The notes beneath the pieces were generated by a model. That model ran no database searches. It was given only the letters and a program-made list of their open reading frames with translations, and was not told the origin of the DNA. Position numbers and translations under genes: made by a program. DNA of 64,000 nt from Phytophthora sp. 'mugwort' (lineage: Eukaryota > Oomycota > Peronosporomycetes > Peronosporales > Peronosporaceae), in assembly GCA_033558025.1 (NCBI GenBank), contig JAUCEF010000007.1, forward strand, positions 62,001-126,000, written 5' to 3'. Positions 33,801 to 45,520 of this stretch are shown in pieces. Within the stretch, counting starts at the first letter, position 1. Each line of letters starts with the position of its first letter.

Positions 33801-36800
33801 TTGTGTCGTCGTCAGGATGGATTGAAATCGATGTCACTTCTGCTGTGAATCGTGTTTTGGCACAACAGCGAGATCCGTCTTCGAATTCCAGTACCATTTC
33901 TTTCTTAGTTTATTCCCGATCAGAAGCTACTTTCGTTTACGATGGTGTAGACGAAGTGACTTTCGCATCGAAAGAACACAGCGACAACACTTTACACCCT
34001 CAATTAAAACTGACAGCGTCTGGTAATGTGAACCTTGCCTTATCGGGTACAGCTTCCCAGAGTCAGCAAGGCAATGCCAATGCTGCTATTAATGGCAAGA
34101 CTAACTCAGACTCAGGTGTCGCCTCGACTTACGCAATGTCACGAACAGTGAACGCATACCCGTGGTGGCAGGTCGACCTGAACACAATCCGACGCATTGA
34201 AGACGTCGTAATTATCATTAAGAAAAAAGTACCGGATGCTGATTTGCTAGCAAATCAACTGACAACAAGCATTTGGGTGTTCCTATCTGACGCTCCATTT
34301 CCAGAGAGTAATAACGCGACGGAAGATTTCATGTCTGTAAAAGGTAATGCGCGATACTTACGCGAGTTTGAAGTCTTTTCACGGTCGTTTGACGCATCTG
34401 AGGCGGATGCGATCACCTACCGATGGCGTGTCAACGGCGAAGCGAATGGACAATTTAGCGAGGACCGGTTTATTGCTGACTACACTGTTTCGACTGAAGC
34501 GCGGTATCTGAGACTACAGGCTGAAGGCGACAACAGCATTCTTTTGAACGAAGTAGAGGTTTACCAACAAGCTTTTGCGAGCAGTAGAGTAGCGGTCGGA
34601 GGGTACATGCCCAGTGTGTCAAGTGCTCGTGCTGGACAAAACCAAGTCGAGTTCGCAATGCCATTAATGCAAGGTGCAGACCCTTCACCGTGTGATGATT
34701 CTACACGTATTTGCCGTCATGAACTTTTATTCACATCTGGAAATTGGCGACAGTCCCAACAGATACAAGTGCACGCTATTGATGACAAGGTTGCAGCTGG
34801 GAACCGTGAAGTGTTGCTGACCCATACCGTTGAGTCACTGGATCCCGATTATACTGGAGATTCATTTTGTGGGAGTTCTCAGACATACTGCAACAGTGAC
34901 TTGTTCAATGACTCAAGTGTCAAGAAACTCGTCATATTAGAAGATGATGAGAACAAAGTCATCCTGTCGAAGTCGGAGTTCACGGTGGTCGAAGGGAGCA
35001 ATGCGTATCCAAACGCGACTTCATTTTATAAACTGTCAGGACTTCAGGCACGATACATCCGCTGCAGTAATGATCTTGATGCAGTAATTGACCTCCAAAC
35101 CACTTCCAATATATTGTGGAAAACAGTGTTTAATGGGGGGTCGGGTGCACCTTGGGAAACTTGCATTACCAACAACAATGCGTTACCTTTAGATCGTGGA
35201 AGTGCGTGGATAATGGCTGGATTTGAATCGGCGACGAACTTGTCCAGCTTGTCCTTGGTAATTCCAGCCTTGACTGGAACGAAATATATCCGTCAGATCA
35301 CTCTGTGGGGCAATCCAAAGACTTCTATCACTAGTGCAGCACATGATATTTTGGATATTACCAAAGGTTGGATTCAAATGTCTACGTTGCAAGTATCTAT
35401 GAAATCTGGTGGGCCTCAAACCCTGACGATCAATGATCTGTCACTCTTCCATGTGCGCAGCATTTTGATCGTGTTTGATCAATCTTACGATTCAATTAAT
35501 CGTTGTTTTCTGGTGCCACAAGTCACAATGACTGGATATAAACCGGTAATGTTCCCTCTAAGTGTCAGGGGTGATCTTACCAGTCCAGACAGCGTGCCAC
35601 CACTGGCAAGTCACTTGTCACGTATGCATCTTTATGGAGTACCGGACAGCGTGGCAATAACCTTATCAAGTGAACCCCTTTTCGATACTCTTGTATTTGT
35701 CCTAGTAGAACCCGCGAGTGTCGATATTACAACCTTCGATGCGACTAATGCATCGAGCTCCTCAGACTCATTGTCGGATCTACTAGGAGCAAAATACGAA
35801 GGAAATGATATCCGACAATACCGAATGCCAACTACACTACGATTTACCCCCCTCAACTGGAATATTACTCAAGAACTGACCTTTTCGGCAATCGATGATA
35901 ACATTTACTCTGGAAACCGAACGATCACGATGCATATCAGTTCATCATCGACAGATACCAATGACCTTGTTGTGCCGCATCAAATAATTGGTAGCAATAA
36001 TATTGTACGCTCCAATGTGCAACTTGCTGCCTCTCTTTCCTATTCTAATGCAAATTTTGTAGTTCGTGATTACCGAGATGATGAATGGCCATTCCAAATT
36101 GTAACCAAATGGCAATCTACATCTGGATCGATTCAAGTAACTGTAGTCGATGACGATCTACCCGGTGTTACCATCTCAGCAAGCGACGTCATCGTGTCGG
36201 AAAGCAGCTCAAAGGCAAACTTTTCCGTCTCACTCGACTCCGCCCCACTGCAAGATGTCACCATCACGATTTCGTATGAAATAGACTCAAGTCTGTTCTC
36301 AGCTTCACCTCTGCAGCTTCATTTTACTCCATTGAGTTGGTTCGAACCTCAATGGATTAGCATTTCTCCAGTTGCAAATGAGGTATATGACGCGGCGTAT
36401 CCGTTTACCTTAAACTATGAAAAACTTGTTCCGAAATCAAAGCAACCAATTCTTCTTATAGAGGTAACAAGCACCGACGATGTGTATGATGGACTGCAAG
36501 TTGGTGCCAACGAGAACAATCCTTCCTTAGGGTATGTTGTAAATCAAGGTGTTCGTATTATCATTGAGGATGATGACACTGGTTGTGAAAAAGAGTATGC
36601 ATGTCTGAATGGTGGGCAGTGTCTGAAGAGCTCAGCGAAGAATGTGTGTTGGTGCCCTACAACGTTTGGAATGAAAAATTGTTCCGTCGTATGCAAACGA
36701 GAAAGTGAGTGCGCTTTTGACCGGATTATATTTAACATTAAATGCTTTGAAAGCGAAAATATGGCAGTATGCGGCTCCACTTTTTCAGCCAAAGCTTTGA

Positions 36801-37297
36801 CAACAGTTCTTTATCGAATGCTGACGACGAAGACTTTCACAGGGTTAAATGGGCAAGTATATCCTAAACTCTCACTCCATTCAGTCTCAGAGGCGATGTA
36901 TGTCGTTAATAGTACCAGAACGACGTGTATTGATGGTTCAGATGGCTGTATCACTGTGTCAATTGACTTCATGAGACCGAATCTAGACGATACTTCTGTG
37001 ACGAGCAAATTATTGGCATACCATGAGGCTGGTTCGTTGAAGACGTCGCCAATGCATATCGAGTTAATGACTTCAGATCCGCAGTACGTGGGGAACAGTA
37101 CCACAATGGTCGGGATGTGGCTGTTTGTTGCGTTTTGCGCTGCCGCCTTCACAGGAGCAGGAGGTCTGTTTCTTGCTCGAGGGATTCGAGCCCAAATGAG
37201 TCATGTAATACCTGAGAACGACGAGCAAACAGAACTTCTAGCGGTTGGAGCCACATCTCCTCGTGGAAGTGTAGCACCTTCCACAAGCAGGACCTAA
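30889..37297 (+). CDS. Large Calx-beta repeat surface protein, single-pass membrane
   Basis: Two exons, 30889-30979 and 31050-37297, with a 70-bp GTGAGT...TAG intron, give 2,112 residues. A signal peptide is evident (NLVLCCLALWVFGLAVARAL). Exon 2 opens with a Calx-beta unit (AGIFDFAAQSYTFQEDAGS). Several more repeats follow, with the D-D-x-D-A/P linker (ITDDGDAGEFNF, VIDDRDAGTLSF, IQDDDDPAVIVS, VVDDDLPGVTIS). Residues ~775-1020 resemble a DNRLRE-type domain and ~1024-1200 a discoidin/F5-8C-like domain (AINGKTNSD, YPWWQVDLN). One EGF-like module (CLNGGQCLKSS) sits near 1875. A transmembrane helix at ~2050-2075 and a ~40-residue cytoplasmic tail end the protein. Calx-beta domains bind Ca2+ and serve adhesion or matrix contacts; an adhesive cell-surface role is inferred. 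Confidence 0.85.
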
Positions 37298-37444
37298 ACC
37301 TTCGGCAGCCACAAAATGCATTAACACAAAGTAGAAGTGTATTACCGATACGGTGGCGGGTATCGTTATCATTTACGAGACATTCTTACCTAAAGTCGAA
37401 TTCAAAGCAACACTACTGAATAAAACACCACCTTGCAACAAGCT

Positions 37445-40102
37445 TTAGCAGCTTCCCGTAATTCCGACGTCGGATGAGGTCACAGACGAGAGACCGACCC
37501 AGCTACGCATCGCATTGACGATCGACAAGTCCCGGTGCACACGAGTGTATTTGCCTCCAGCAAAACCCTCGACAGTGTAACCGCACGATCCAGCTCGGAA
37601 TGCCTTCTCGTATGGCACACTGGCTGTGCATTTCTGACCTTGAGACGAATCGAACCCTGAACAGTCCGAGTAACCATCGGGGAAGCCTGCAGCACCATTG
37701 GAGAACCACGTGTACGAACTCAATATGACCTTGATCTGCCAGTCGGCATCGGTGCGAGTAAACAACTTCACCTCGAACGAACGGTGCTTCGCAACATCTT
37801 TCTCCTTAATGAGCACAGACCCGAAATCTCCCATGTCGCGAGAGGATGAGCCTTCGTTTTGCTGGTCGTGGTCGTCGTTCTGGATGACGAACCGAGAGGC
37901 GGGCAAAATCCACGAACCACAAATCGGGAACTCTTTCGGGTAATCCGACGACCAAATCTTGAGTTTAGCCATGTCGGTGGCGGAGATGCCGTTCGCAGCA
38001 TACTGCGCGTCCAATGCCTTGTAAAAGTTGTAGCCCGAGTCAGCGTTGCATGCCAGGAGACTGGCCTCACCACCTAAAATCACTTCGCCCCATGAGATAA
38101 AATCATCCGGAAGACTTCCGCCCATGTATTTGCTCAGGAGACCAAAAATTGCACCTGCATCCACAGGTCCAATGTGCTTCAACGCGTCCAGTCGAAGACC
38201 GCTAAAGCCAATGCCGAGCAGATCCACGAAGTATTGCGCAATACGCTCTCGAACGTAAGTCTTCTCCGTGTTCAAGTCCGTGAGGCCAGTAAGCCATCCT
38301 GCTTGAAGCTGAAGCGGGTCAGTCCATGAACTCATCGTGCGCTCACAGTGGAAGTCTGACGGGCCGTACGGAACAGCAGGGAATTCAAGCGCCGGGCGAG
38401 CATTTGTGTACGCATTCACGCCGTAGGTGTAGCTATGTGTGTAGTAAGGGGATTTCTTGTCACTGGACTTGGCCCCCCATGTGACACAGGATCCGCCGCT
38501 ACTGTAGCGATGCGAAAGCACGTCATTACCTCCTCCTGACATGTGGTTCACCACTGCATCAGCGTACACACGCACTCCATTGGCTCGACACGTTTGAATC
38601 ATCGACCGCAATTGCGTTCTCGACCCGAGACGCGAATGCAAACGATAGCTCACAGGCTGGTACACGAAATACCAAGGGTTCCTCTGACCGTTTTGGGGCC
38701 ACGCATCCGTCCGCACAGATTCTTGAGGAGGGTTAATCTTCACGCCCATGTACCCTGCCTTGCCCAGGAAGTTAGCACACTCCTGAGCGATGTCGTCGTA
38801 TGGCCATCCGAATAAGTCGACAATGGCTCCCTTCTGACCTCCCTTCATTCCGCTCGGTTGGTTCACTGCGTTGTTCTGCCACACGAAATTGACGGGGTCC
38901 AGCTCCAATTTCCATGAGCTGCTCCCGTCAGTGCATGTTGCCACAATGAGAAGGTCATTTTTCAACGAGTTTGTGGCTTCATACGTCGGTGATGTCGACT
39001 TTACACCGTTGAACGTGTACGAGCAGGAGGCTGAAGCAACGCGCAGATTCGTGCGTACAGTCACAGTGGCAGATGTGCGAGCGGATCCGTACACAACGTG
39101 AGCGTATCCCGTCAGCGAGCGGTAGTCTTGATACTCGGTGGACCACCCACTAGCATTGCGAGGTGGGGTTTGCCACTTCCTCTGGTCATCTGATGCCGGT
39201 AACTCTGTCTGCGAGGAGCTGAAGCATGAATCACGACCATTGTAATTGTAGCAGCTCCCAGACGGTGTAGGAGCCGGTGTCGTTGGTGCGGGTGCACTGG
39301 TAGACGTCGGTGTAGGATTCGAAGTGGTCGGTGTCGGGCTAGCAGTGGTCGGTTTTGGCGATGCCGTCGTGGGTGCCGGGGTGGCTGTGCTCGTCGCTGC
39401 TGGAACGCTCACGGTGCTCATGACTATCCAGCGTCCGGCACTGGTAGCCTTGTAGTTTGCATCCTTGTTATTGTCCCACACACCATTGCCATTGTTGAAG
39501 ACAAACTCCAGAGATGCCTGCGGAGCCGCCAAGTCGTACTGGAACCAACCAACTGATGCCGGATATACTGAACTGATGCTTGCAGACATGAGCTTTCCGG
39601 GGGATGTAGTCCATGATCCAGTGGAGTAGTGAATGTATGGAGCTGACCAACCCGTTTGGAAGAACACATGCAGTCCCGTGCCATCGCTTGCTGCCGTTAA
39701 AACGGTGGCCGACGGCGGCGTGCTCACGGAGCTTGTGACTTGCCATGTTCCAGCAACGGAGACCTTGTAGTTTGCGTTATTATTGCTATCCCAGACATTA
39801 TTCCCGTTGTTGAACACGAACTCGAGTGAGGTCGTCGACGCTGGGAAGTCGAACCGGAACCAACCGAGAGCAGCGGGGAAGTTGGTCGAGTCATTGCTTT
39901 TGGTCATGGCCGCACCCGGCGACGTCGTCCAGCCGGAGCCTGTGTTGTAGTGGATGTAGGGCGCCGTCCACCCGGTGCGGAAGAAGACGTGAAAGCCCCT
40001 GCCATCACTGGCTTTGGCTAGCGTCTGCGCGTTAGCCACCGCTGCGAACAGGAACGCCACCAAAATCGCAGCGACTCCCTTCCTCGAGATGATTGGGGCC
40101 AT
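37445..40102 (-). CDS. Secreted alpha-amylase (GH13) with two CBM25 modules
   Basis: A single exon of 885 residues. It hydrolyses alpha-1,4 bonds of starch or glycogen outside the cell. A signal peptide (GVAAILVAFLFAAVANA) is followed by two tandem starch-binding modules of CBM25 type (~27-118 and ~122-235), each with a VFF-TGW--PYIHY pattern and an FVFNNGN-VWD-N motif. A Thr/Pro/Ser-rich linker follows, then the GH13 barrel: DAVVNHM (~511), GLRLDALKH with the nucleophile Asp (~634), EVILGGEA with the acid Glu (~672) and FVIQNDDHD (~739). The frame is open upstream to 40429, but ATG 40102 gives the signal peptide and lies ~70-85 nt after an initiator match. Convergent with the Calx-beta gene (147 bp). 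Confidence 0.93.
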   Translation of the reverse strand: MAPIISRKGVAAILVAFLFAAVANAQTLAKASDGRGFHVFFRTGWTAPYIHYNTGSGWTTSPGAAMTKSNDSTNFPAALGWFRFDFPASTTSLEFVFNNGNNVWDSNNNANYKVSVAGTWQVTSSVSTPPSATVLTAASDGTGLHVFFQTGWSAPYIHYSTGSWTTSPGKLMSASISSVYPASVGWFQYDLAAPQASLEFVFNNGNGVWDNNKDANYKATSAGRWIVMSTVSVPAATSTATPAPTTASPKPTTASPTPTTSNPTPTSTSAPAPTTPAPTPSGSCYNYNGRDSCFSSSQTELPASDDQRKWQTPPRNASGWSTEYQDYRSLTGYAHVVYGSARTSATVTVRTNLRVASASCSYTFNGVKSTSPTYEATNSLKNDLLIVATCTDGSSSWKLELDPVNFVWQNNAVNQPSGMKGGQKGAIVDLFGWPYDDIAQECANFLGKAGYMGVKINPPQESVRTDAWPQNGQRNPWYFVYQPVSYRLHSRLGSRTQLRSMIQTCRANGVRVYADAVVNHMSGGGNDVLSHRYSSGGSCVTWGAKSSDKKSPYYTHSYTYGVNAYTNARPALEFPAVPYGPSDFHCERTMSSWTDPLQLQAGWLTGLTDLNTEKTYVRERIAQYFVDLLGIGFSGLRLDALKHIGPVDAGAIFGLLSKYMGGSLPDDFISWGEVILGGEASLLACNADSGYNFYKALDAQYAANGISATDMAKLKIWSSDYPKEFPICGSWILPASRFVIQNDDHDQQNEGSSSRDMGDFGSVLIKEKDVAKHRSFEVKLFTRTDADWQIKVILSSYTWFSNGAAGFPDGYSDCSGFDSSQGQKCTASVPYEKAFRAGSCGYTVEGFAGGKYTRVHRDLSIVNAMRSWVGLSSVTSSDVGITGSC

Positions 40103-40171
40103 GACGCGCAAGAACTTGTCGAACTGCCAGGAGAAGTACTTGACACGCTGGGGAGCTGGTTGGCACGAGGC

Positions 40172-40187
40172 GAATTGGAAAGTGAGA
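40172..40187 (-). promoter_or_regulatory. Oomycete initiator motif for amylase gene
   Basis: On the minus strand, TCTCACTTTCCAATTC matches the published oomycete initiator GCTCATTYYNCAWTTT at 13 of 16 positions. It sits ~70-85 nt upstream of ATG 40102 and supports that start. Confidence 0.55.
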
Positions 40188-41422
40188 ACCTGACTACAAC
40201 GAGAACGACTGCAACATTGACTATTTCTCCTTACACACAATGCGCTGGTCGTGTAGTAGTAGTATATGTATGCTCTTGCAGCTACAAGCTGCTGTCCTCT
40301 AGCAAGCAAGTGAGTCGTCCATGAAATGGTGGTCGACTGCTGCCCCACTTGATTCATTCCTCGTGCTGCTGGAGCTTGCAAGTCTACTCTAGCTGGCCAG
40401 GATGTGCTTGAAGGATGCGAAAAGGCCACACACGAAGCAGAAGTCGTCGATTAGTCACGAGATCCGCAAGTTGAAGTGTTGACATGATTACGTGAAGGAT
40501 GACCGACTGACGCTCCCGTCATCATTACCGATGATAACGGGCAGCGGGAATTAACCGGTGTTAATAACGCTCCGTCGGACGCTCCGTCGAACAAATGTAA
40601 TCATCACGTCTCGGCGCCTCGGCTCAGCCCCTCTCTGCCTCTCGGCAGCCTCAAGTGTGTCCTGCTGAACACGCCAAACCAGTAACAGACACGAACTGAA
40701 GTCTGTATGCCGGCCGCAGACCTGGGCCTGTTGATCACGCCCAGAGCACTTACATCTAGTCTATAAGTCACAGCGACGGCGCATCGACAGACGAGCTGTT
40801 CGTGTTGCCCTGGATTTATGTCCACCTCCCGGCCTCCGATCAGTTTCAAGCGCGCCAATTCGAACACTGCAATGACAACTGTAGGGCACATCGTGCATGC
40901 ACCGAAATCTGAGTACGGGCATTAAAATCCCAGATGTTTTGATTCTGACTACAACGGCGGACGGAAAGATCCTGTACGTGGTAGATGCAACAACGACGGA
41001 TGAATGTCACAAGTAAATTGATGATTTGCACTGGAACAACAACTAGATACAACGAGAATTGCAAGTGTACGATAGTTTCGTCGAATCAAATTCAAAGTGA
41101 TATGTCATTTCATCTAATGATACCTCTAGAAGCCAGTTACTTCTCCGGTATTAACACTACTCAAAAACAGCGATAGCTTTTGGCCTACTCGTCTGATCGT
41201 GGTGCAGCGTATGTTAAAACAAACTCCGTTGTATGTAGAAGCAAACCCTAATTTTATATTCATTGTTTCGCGCCTTTAGTTTGAATTCTAGGCCGTTTAT
41301 ATTAATTTTTGAGATAGGCAACAAAGTCTCCGAAAAAGCTCCGATATTTCCGAGGGTGTCAAAAGTCCTGGACTACCCGCAACCTACTACAGTGCAGGCG
41401 GAAACTATACTGGAACCCTTAT
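40188..41422. other. Intergenic region between amylase and repeat block
   Basis: About 1.2 kb. Contains only short frames without domains, including a 95-codon minus frame at 40604-40891 that was not accepted. It becomes AT-rich after 41050. Confidence 0.45.
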
Positions 41423-41449
41423 TTCTTAACAGCTAAGAAACTACTCTAG
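41423..41449 (+). repeat. Possible degenerate Helitron 3' end (hairpin plus CTAG)
   Basis: TTCTTA, loop ACAGC, TAAGAA, then ACTACT and CTAG. The layout copies that of the two clear Helitron ends downstream, and Helitron 5'-type sequence follows. The stem is short and AT-rich and the next base is C rather than T, so this may be chance. Confidence 0.35.
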
Positions 41450-41455
41450 CGTCTT

Positions 41456-41700
41456 GTCTGTTTGTCCGTCCGAAGCTTTCCTGCCTGCCCGCCTGCACCT
41501 CCCTTTCGGCATGGCTTGGCTTTGCGTTTAGTACCGCCACCAACCCACAAAATCGAATCCCATATCGTTCCGACTCGACAAACGCCGGAAATTGCAAAAT
41601 AGCACTGTGTCACGTTTAAAACCCATTCTCATTGGTCAAAATCCATGTGATTTTTAATTGCTGCCGAGCGCAGCGAGGCGCCCTCTCATTGGGCGAAATT
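41456..41700 (+). repeat. Helitron 5' segment, copy 1
   Basis: A GTCTGTTTGTCCGTCCG start, then GGCATGGCTTGG, AATCGAATCCCA, CTCATTGGTC and a GCCGAGCGCAGCGAGGC hairpin. This order is repeated with many identical blocks at 54750-55010. Confidence 0.75.
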
Positions 41701-43181
41701 TTTCATTTTTGTTGCGACTCACTTTTCCTTTCAGCGAGCGAAAGCGGGAGGGGGGGCGTACTGCGGACTACAGGAAGCGGACGCCGCGGAGGACCGAGGG
41801 TACGCGTAGCTGCATGTTACAGGTAACTGTAATACCAAGTACGGTTTCGGGAGTTCCGCCTGTTGGGATAACTGGTATCCGAGGGGGTTATGTGTGGAAT
41901 AAAAATGAGAGCTGGTGCCTACTTCGGTAGGGCCGCGGGGTTGTGCAGTGTGGTACACGACACGACCTCTCTGTTCGAGACAACCCCGTGCGCGCGCAGC
42001 CGCTAGGCAGTTCTTTCTGAATTCACAACACTGCCCATTTGCATGTTCGCCGAATTTGGGTATTTGGTGATAATTGCAATTGGGTACTATAGCTTTCGCA
42101 CATAATTTCCGTTACTTCCTATACCGGGATAAAAAAGGGTGCAGCCGGCCCCCGCCGCCGTTCCAAAAGCTCTGCCACAACTTCTTCTGCTCTCACGAGC
42201 AGCGACACTGAGGTGCTCATGTCTGCAACGCCAGCGGCATGGGTCGTCTCATACCAATCCCCGGGGTCCAGGGCTGGATCCATGTGGCGAGAAGAGCCGG
42301 CTTGCCGGGCCGCCCATCTCAGCCTCGGCCCAGTTGTCGTAATGGAACCAGCCCTTGGGATGGAGACATCGTACAGGTTCTTCTGTGCCGTGGCAGAACA
42401 CATGCGAAAGCATGTTTTTTTCAACACCAAAGAAGACTTGGTTTTCGCTGCTGGGATGTTGCGAGGAGTGTTTGACGGCAGCGCGTTTATTGCCTAGCCT
42501 GCGTACATCACCCGACTCCTTTACAACTGTAGCTTCGAGTATTGTTCGGCTATTATACGGATTCTGATCTGTACGGCCCTTCAACGCCTACGATGCGAGG
42601 GACGACCCCGTTCAAAGCAAAAAGCCCAAAACTCTGACCCATTACCCTTCCCAACCTAAAAAGGTTATTTGTCTGCACCGCGAGGTCAAGTGGCATCAAG
42701 CAGACGGTTTACCACGGCCACCAAATGAAAGCGGCCTAAAAAAGTGGTAACTGATCGCGCTTCGGCACAAAAACTGATGCTTCGTCTCCAAAGGTATTGA
42801 GACGTTGCAACGAAATCATGAGGTGCTAGGAGGTGGTAACAGTGGAGGTGAGGTACCAAAACAAAAAAAGGAACAGGGCACTACCTGGCTAATGAGGCGT
42901 TTTACTGCCGTGTCAGATTAGAATGTGTGAGTATGACTGGACTACGCTTGAGTTACAGTTGGTTAGGAATTGGGTTGTGTCCGTTGGTGGCGAAGCGTGC
43001 TGCTTGAGGACTTCTCTCCGCCCAGTGTACGGTGGATTCCACTCTCGCCCCCGCTTCACGTTTCATATAGTATTGCTGTATTTCTGTGTACTGCATCGGG
43101 AGCGCGTAGAAGATTTAGAGATCTGCTGCAGTGTTGAGTCTAACACGTATATTAGCATATTTCATGCGTTCGTAGACTACG

Positions 43182-44716
43182 ATGGCCAGACGAAAACGCA
43201 CCCGCGACGAGCTCGAACAGGCCCGGGTCCACAATGAGCGCGTGAATGCCACACCCGCTGCTTACGATGAACCTGCTGCGAAGAAGCGCCGTCGGGCGAG
43301 ACGCCGGGCCAAGAGATACAACATAAACAAAGCGTTGGAAGCGATTCGAATTGGCGGAGCGGCCAAAACCATGGCTGCCCCAGTAGACGGAGCACATGTC
43401 GACCCAGTGGAAGAAGCGGCCGACGATGCTCCTGTTGCATCAGCCGACGGTACGGCCGCCGACCTCGAGGATCAGGGAGGGCGGCAACACACCGCAGCGC
43501 AGCAACGCCGCCGGCAAGCAGCATTTTCCGCATCTTAGCAAAACCGGAATCGAGCGGCCAATGCCGAACGTGCACGGGCGAGACGCGCGAACATGTCTTC
43601 GCCAGAACGGGCCCGCGTGCAACAGGGAAACACGGAACGCCGGCGAGCAGCCAGGGATCTGCTCCTGGAGAATAACAGAAAGGAATAGCAGGAACGAGAC
43701 ACTGAGCGCAGGGAGGGAGCTAGAGCTTCGATCACAGAAGAGGACGGAGCTGCGGCAAGAGAGCGCGACCGTCTCCGGCAACAACGTGTGCGTGCTAACC
43801 GAACGGAAGAAGAAGCAGCTGATGAACGTGAACGCGCTCGGATTCGCCGTCACTGTGTTTACAGAGATCACGCCCTCAGCAACCATGAAGACTTCGACGT
43901 GTCCATGATTTCCGGTGAAAACATACACGAGGGACGTCACCGGTTTCCTGCGACTACGATTTGTGAACACTGCAACGCATAGAAGTGACCTGGCGAGTCT
44001 AGGAAGGCGAGCTGTATCGAACGCGCTGTCCAGCTTCCACCTCTACCCCCCGGCGTCGCCCCGACTTCTGCAGTTGTACGGGGAGCCGGAGTTCCGGCGC
44101 CAAATACGTGCGTACAACCAAGCCTTCGCATTCACCTCCATCGGCGCTTCCTGTAACGATCAGAGCACCTTCGAGACTGTCAACCAGGACGCAAGCGTGG
44201 CAGGACAACGTGGCGTGTACACGTACCGAATTCAAGGCACCATGGGCTACTATCTCGGTTCCTTACTGCCATACATCGATCTTATTACACGCCGACCGGT
44301 GGCGCCCAAGTTTGCCCAGATTTATATCGTGGAGCCTGACATGGAGCAGTGTGCAATGCGATGTAGGGGTATTTTCAGCGGCTTAGACACTGTTGCGTTG
44401 GGGTCATCGAGGCGATGATGGCGGAGCACAGTCCGTTTGCGCAGCAATTTCTCAGCTGCGGCGAGCTGGTACGCGAGCGCCAGGCGAGTGGCGGCGAGGT
44501 TGTGGATGTGCGGTTCCGCTTGCACGCGGAGCGTTCGCGGCCCGGCACTCATAACTTGCCCCTCGTCTCCGAGGTTGCAGCTACCCTGATCGAAGCCGGT
44601 AACCTTGACCAACCACGCGATATCATATTTTGCACCAAGGATCACAAGTTACCGCGCCTGTTTGAGACACATGCGACGTATAAGCCTCTTCAGTACCCGC
44701 TCCTTTTTCCGTAGGG
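43182..44716 (+). pseudogene. Helitron Rep N-terminal region, copy 1
   Basis: Begins MARRKRTRDELEQARVHNER, a long Arg/Glu/Ala-rich basic stretch (RRRARRRAKRYN). Frames then shift several times and contain stops (for example near 43538 and 43687). Near 43960 the zinc motif ICEHCNA is recognisable; it matches VCEHCIAWKWPDEN in copy 2, the conserved start of Helitron Rep proteins. Near 44085-44400 comes the YRIQGTMGYYLGSLLP block, also shared with copy 2. Inactive. Confidence 0.7.
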
Positions 44717-44858
44717 AGAACTGGGTTAGACGTTCACGGACGAGTACTCAAACGGGATAGTTCGGAGGAACAAGAATTGCATATCGCTACGCGAACAGGT
44801 CGCGTACCGACTGTACCAGAAGGACGGGGATCGATCTGCTCTACATCAGGGCAGACGG

Positions 44859-45520
44859 TTGTTTCAGCAGTACTGCGTGGATCAACGCGCTAAGTGGGAG
44901 CAAGAACAACTACGATGGGTGGCCACTCACCAGGCCAAGATCCGCGCGGACCAATACAGTGGATTTCGGTATGCTCTCATGAGTGAGCGTACCCTGATTC
45001 TGGGAGAAGGGGAGGCACTACTTTCCGAGTTCAATCAGGAGACCCATACGTTGCAGCATCCAGACCAGTCCCGGCAGCGCTATAGACACTTCTTAAAACA
45101 AATTGGCAAGCGGGTGATACTACCTTCGTCCCATTCTGGAGGGCCGCGGGCCATGTACCAGTCGTATCAGGACTCCATGGCTATCGTCCGGGAATATAGA
45201 AAGCCAGACGTGTTCCTAACTAAAACGTGCAATCCCAACTGGGAGGAGACTCTAGAGAAGATCCCCACCGTATGTCAGAACGCTCAGGATCGTCCGGACA
45301 TTGGCGCGCGGGTGTGGCAGCTGAAACTTGCCGCCTTTTTGAAGGACTTGGGGGAGGGTGTTCTCGGCAAACTTCAAGCGCGGATCTACGTCGTGGAATT
45401 CCAAAAGCTAGGGCATCCGCACGCTCACGTTCTCGCCATCCTTGCTGACGAAGACAAACCACGTAAAAACAAATCATCTTCAAGATGGTTTCAGCTGAGC
45501 TGCTCGATAAGGAAACAAAT
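44859..45520 (+). pseudogene. Helitron Rep (HUH endonuclease) core, copy 1
   Basis: An open frame starting FQQYCVDQRAKWEQEQLRW. It contains RAMYQSYQDSMAIVREYRKP, the KTCNPNWEE block and the two-histidine motif GHPHAHVLAILADED typical of Helitron Rep. The matching tyrosine motif (AVKYLYKYVYK) appears in another frame near 45832-45865. Frame breaks on both sides make the protein inactive. This stretch is absent from copy 2. Confidence 0.85.

Noticed and set aside
40103..40429. Open frame upstream of the amylase ATG, giving a 994-residue protein
   Set aside because: The extension has no signal peptide or domain, while ATG 40102 starts a clear signal peptide and lies downstream of an initiator match.
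40604..40891. 95-codon minus-strand frame with DINPG, briefly considered as a 2A-like or LINE motif
   Set aside because: Lacks the required D-V/I-E-x-N-P-G-P pattern and has no flanking retroelement sequence.
42213..42497. 94-codon plus-strand frame before Helitron copy 1 coding sequence
   Set aside because: No domain and overlapped by equally long frames on both strands; copy 2 does not preserve it.
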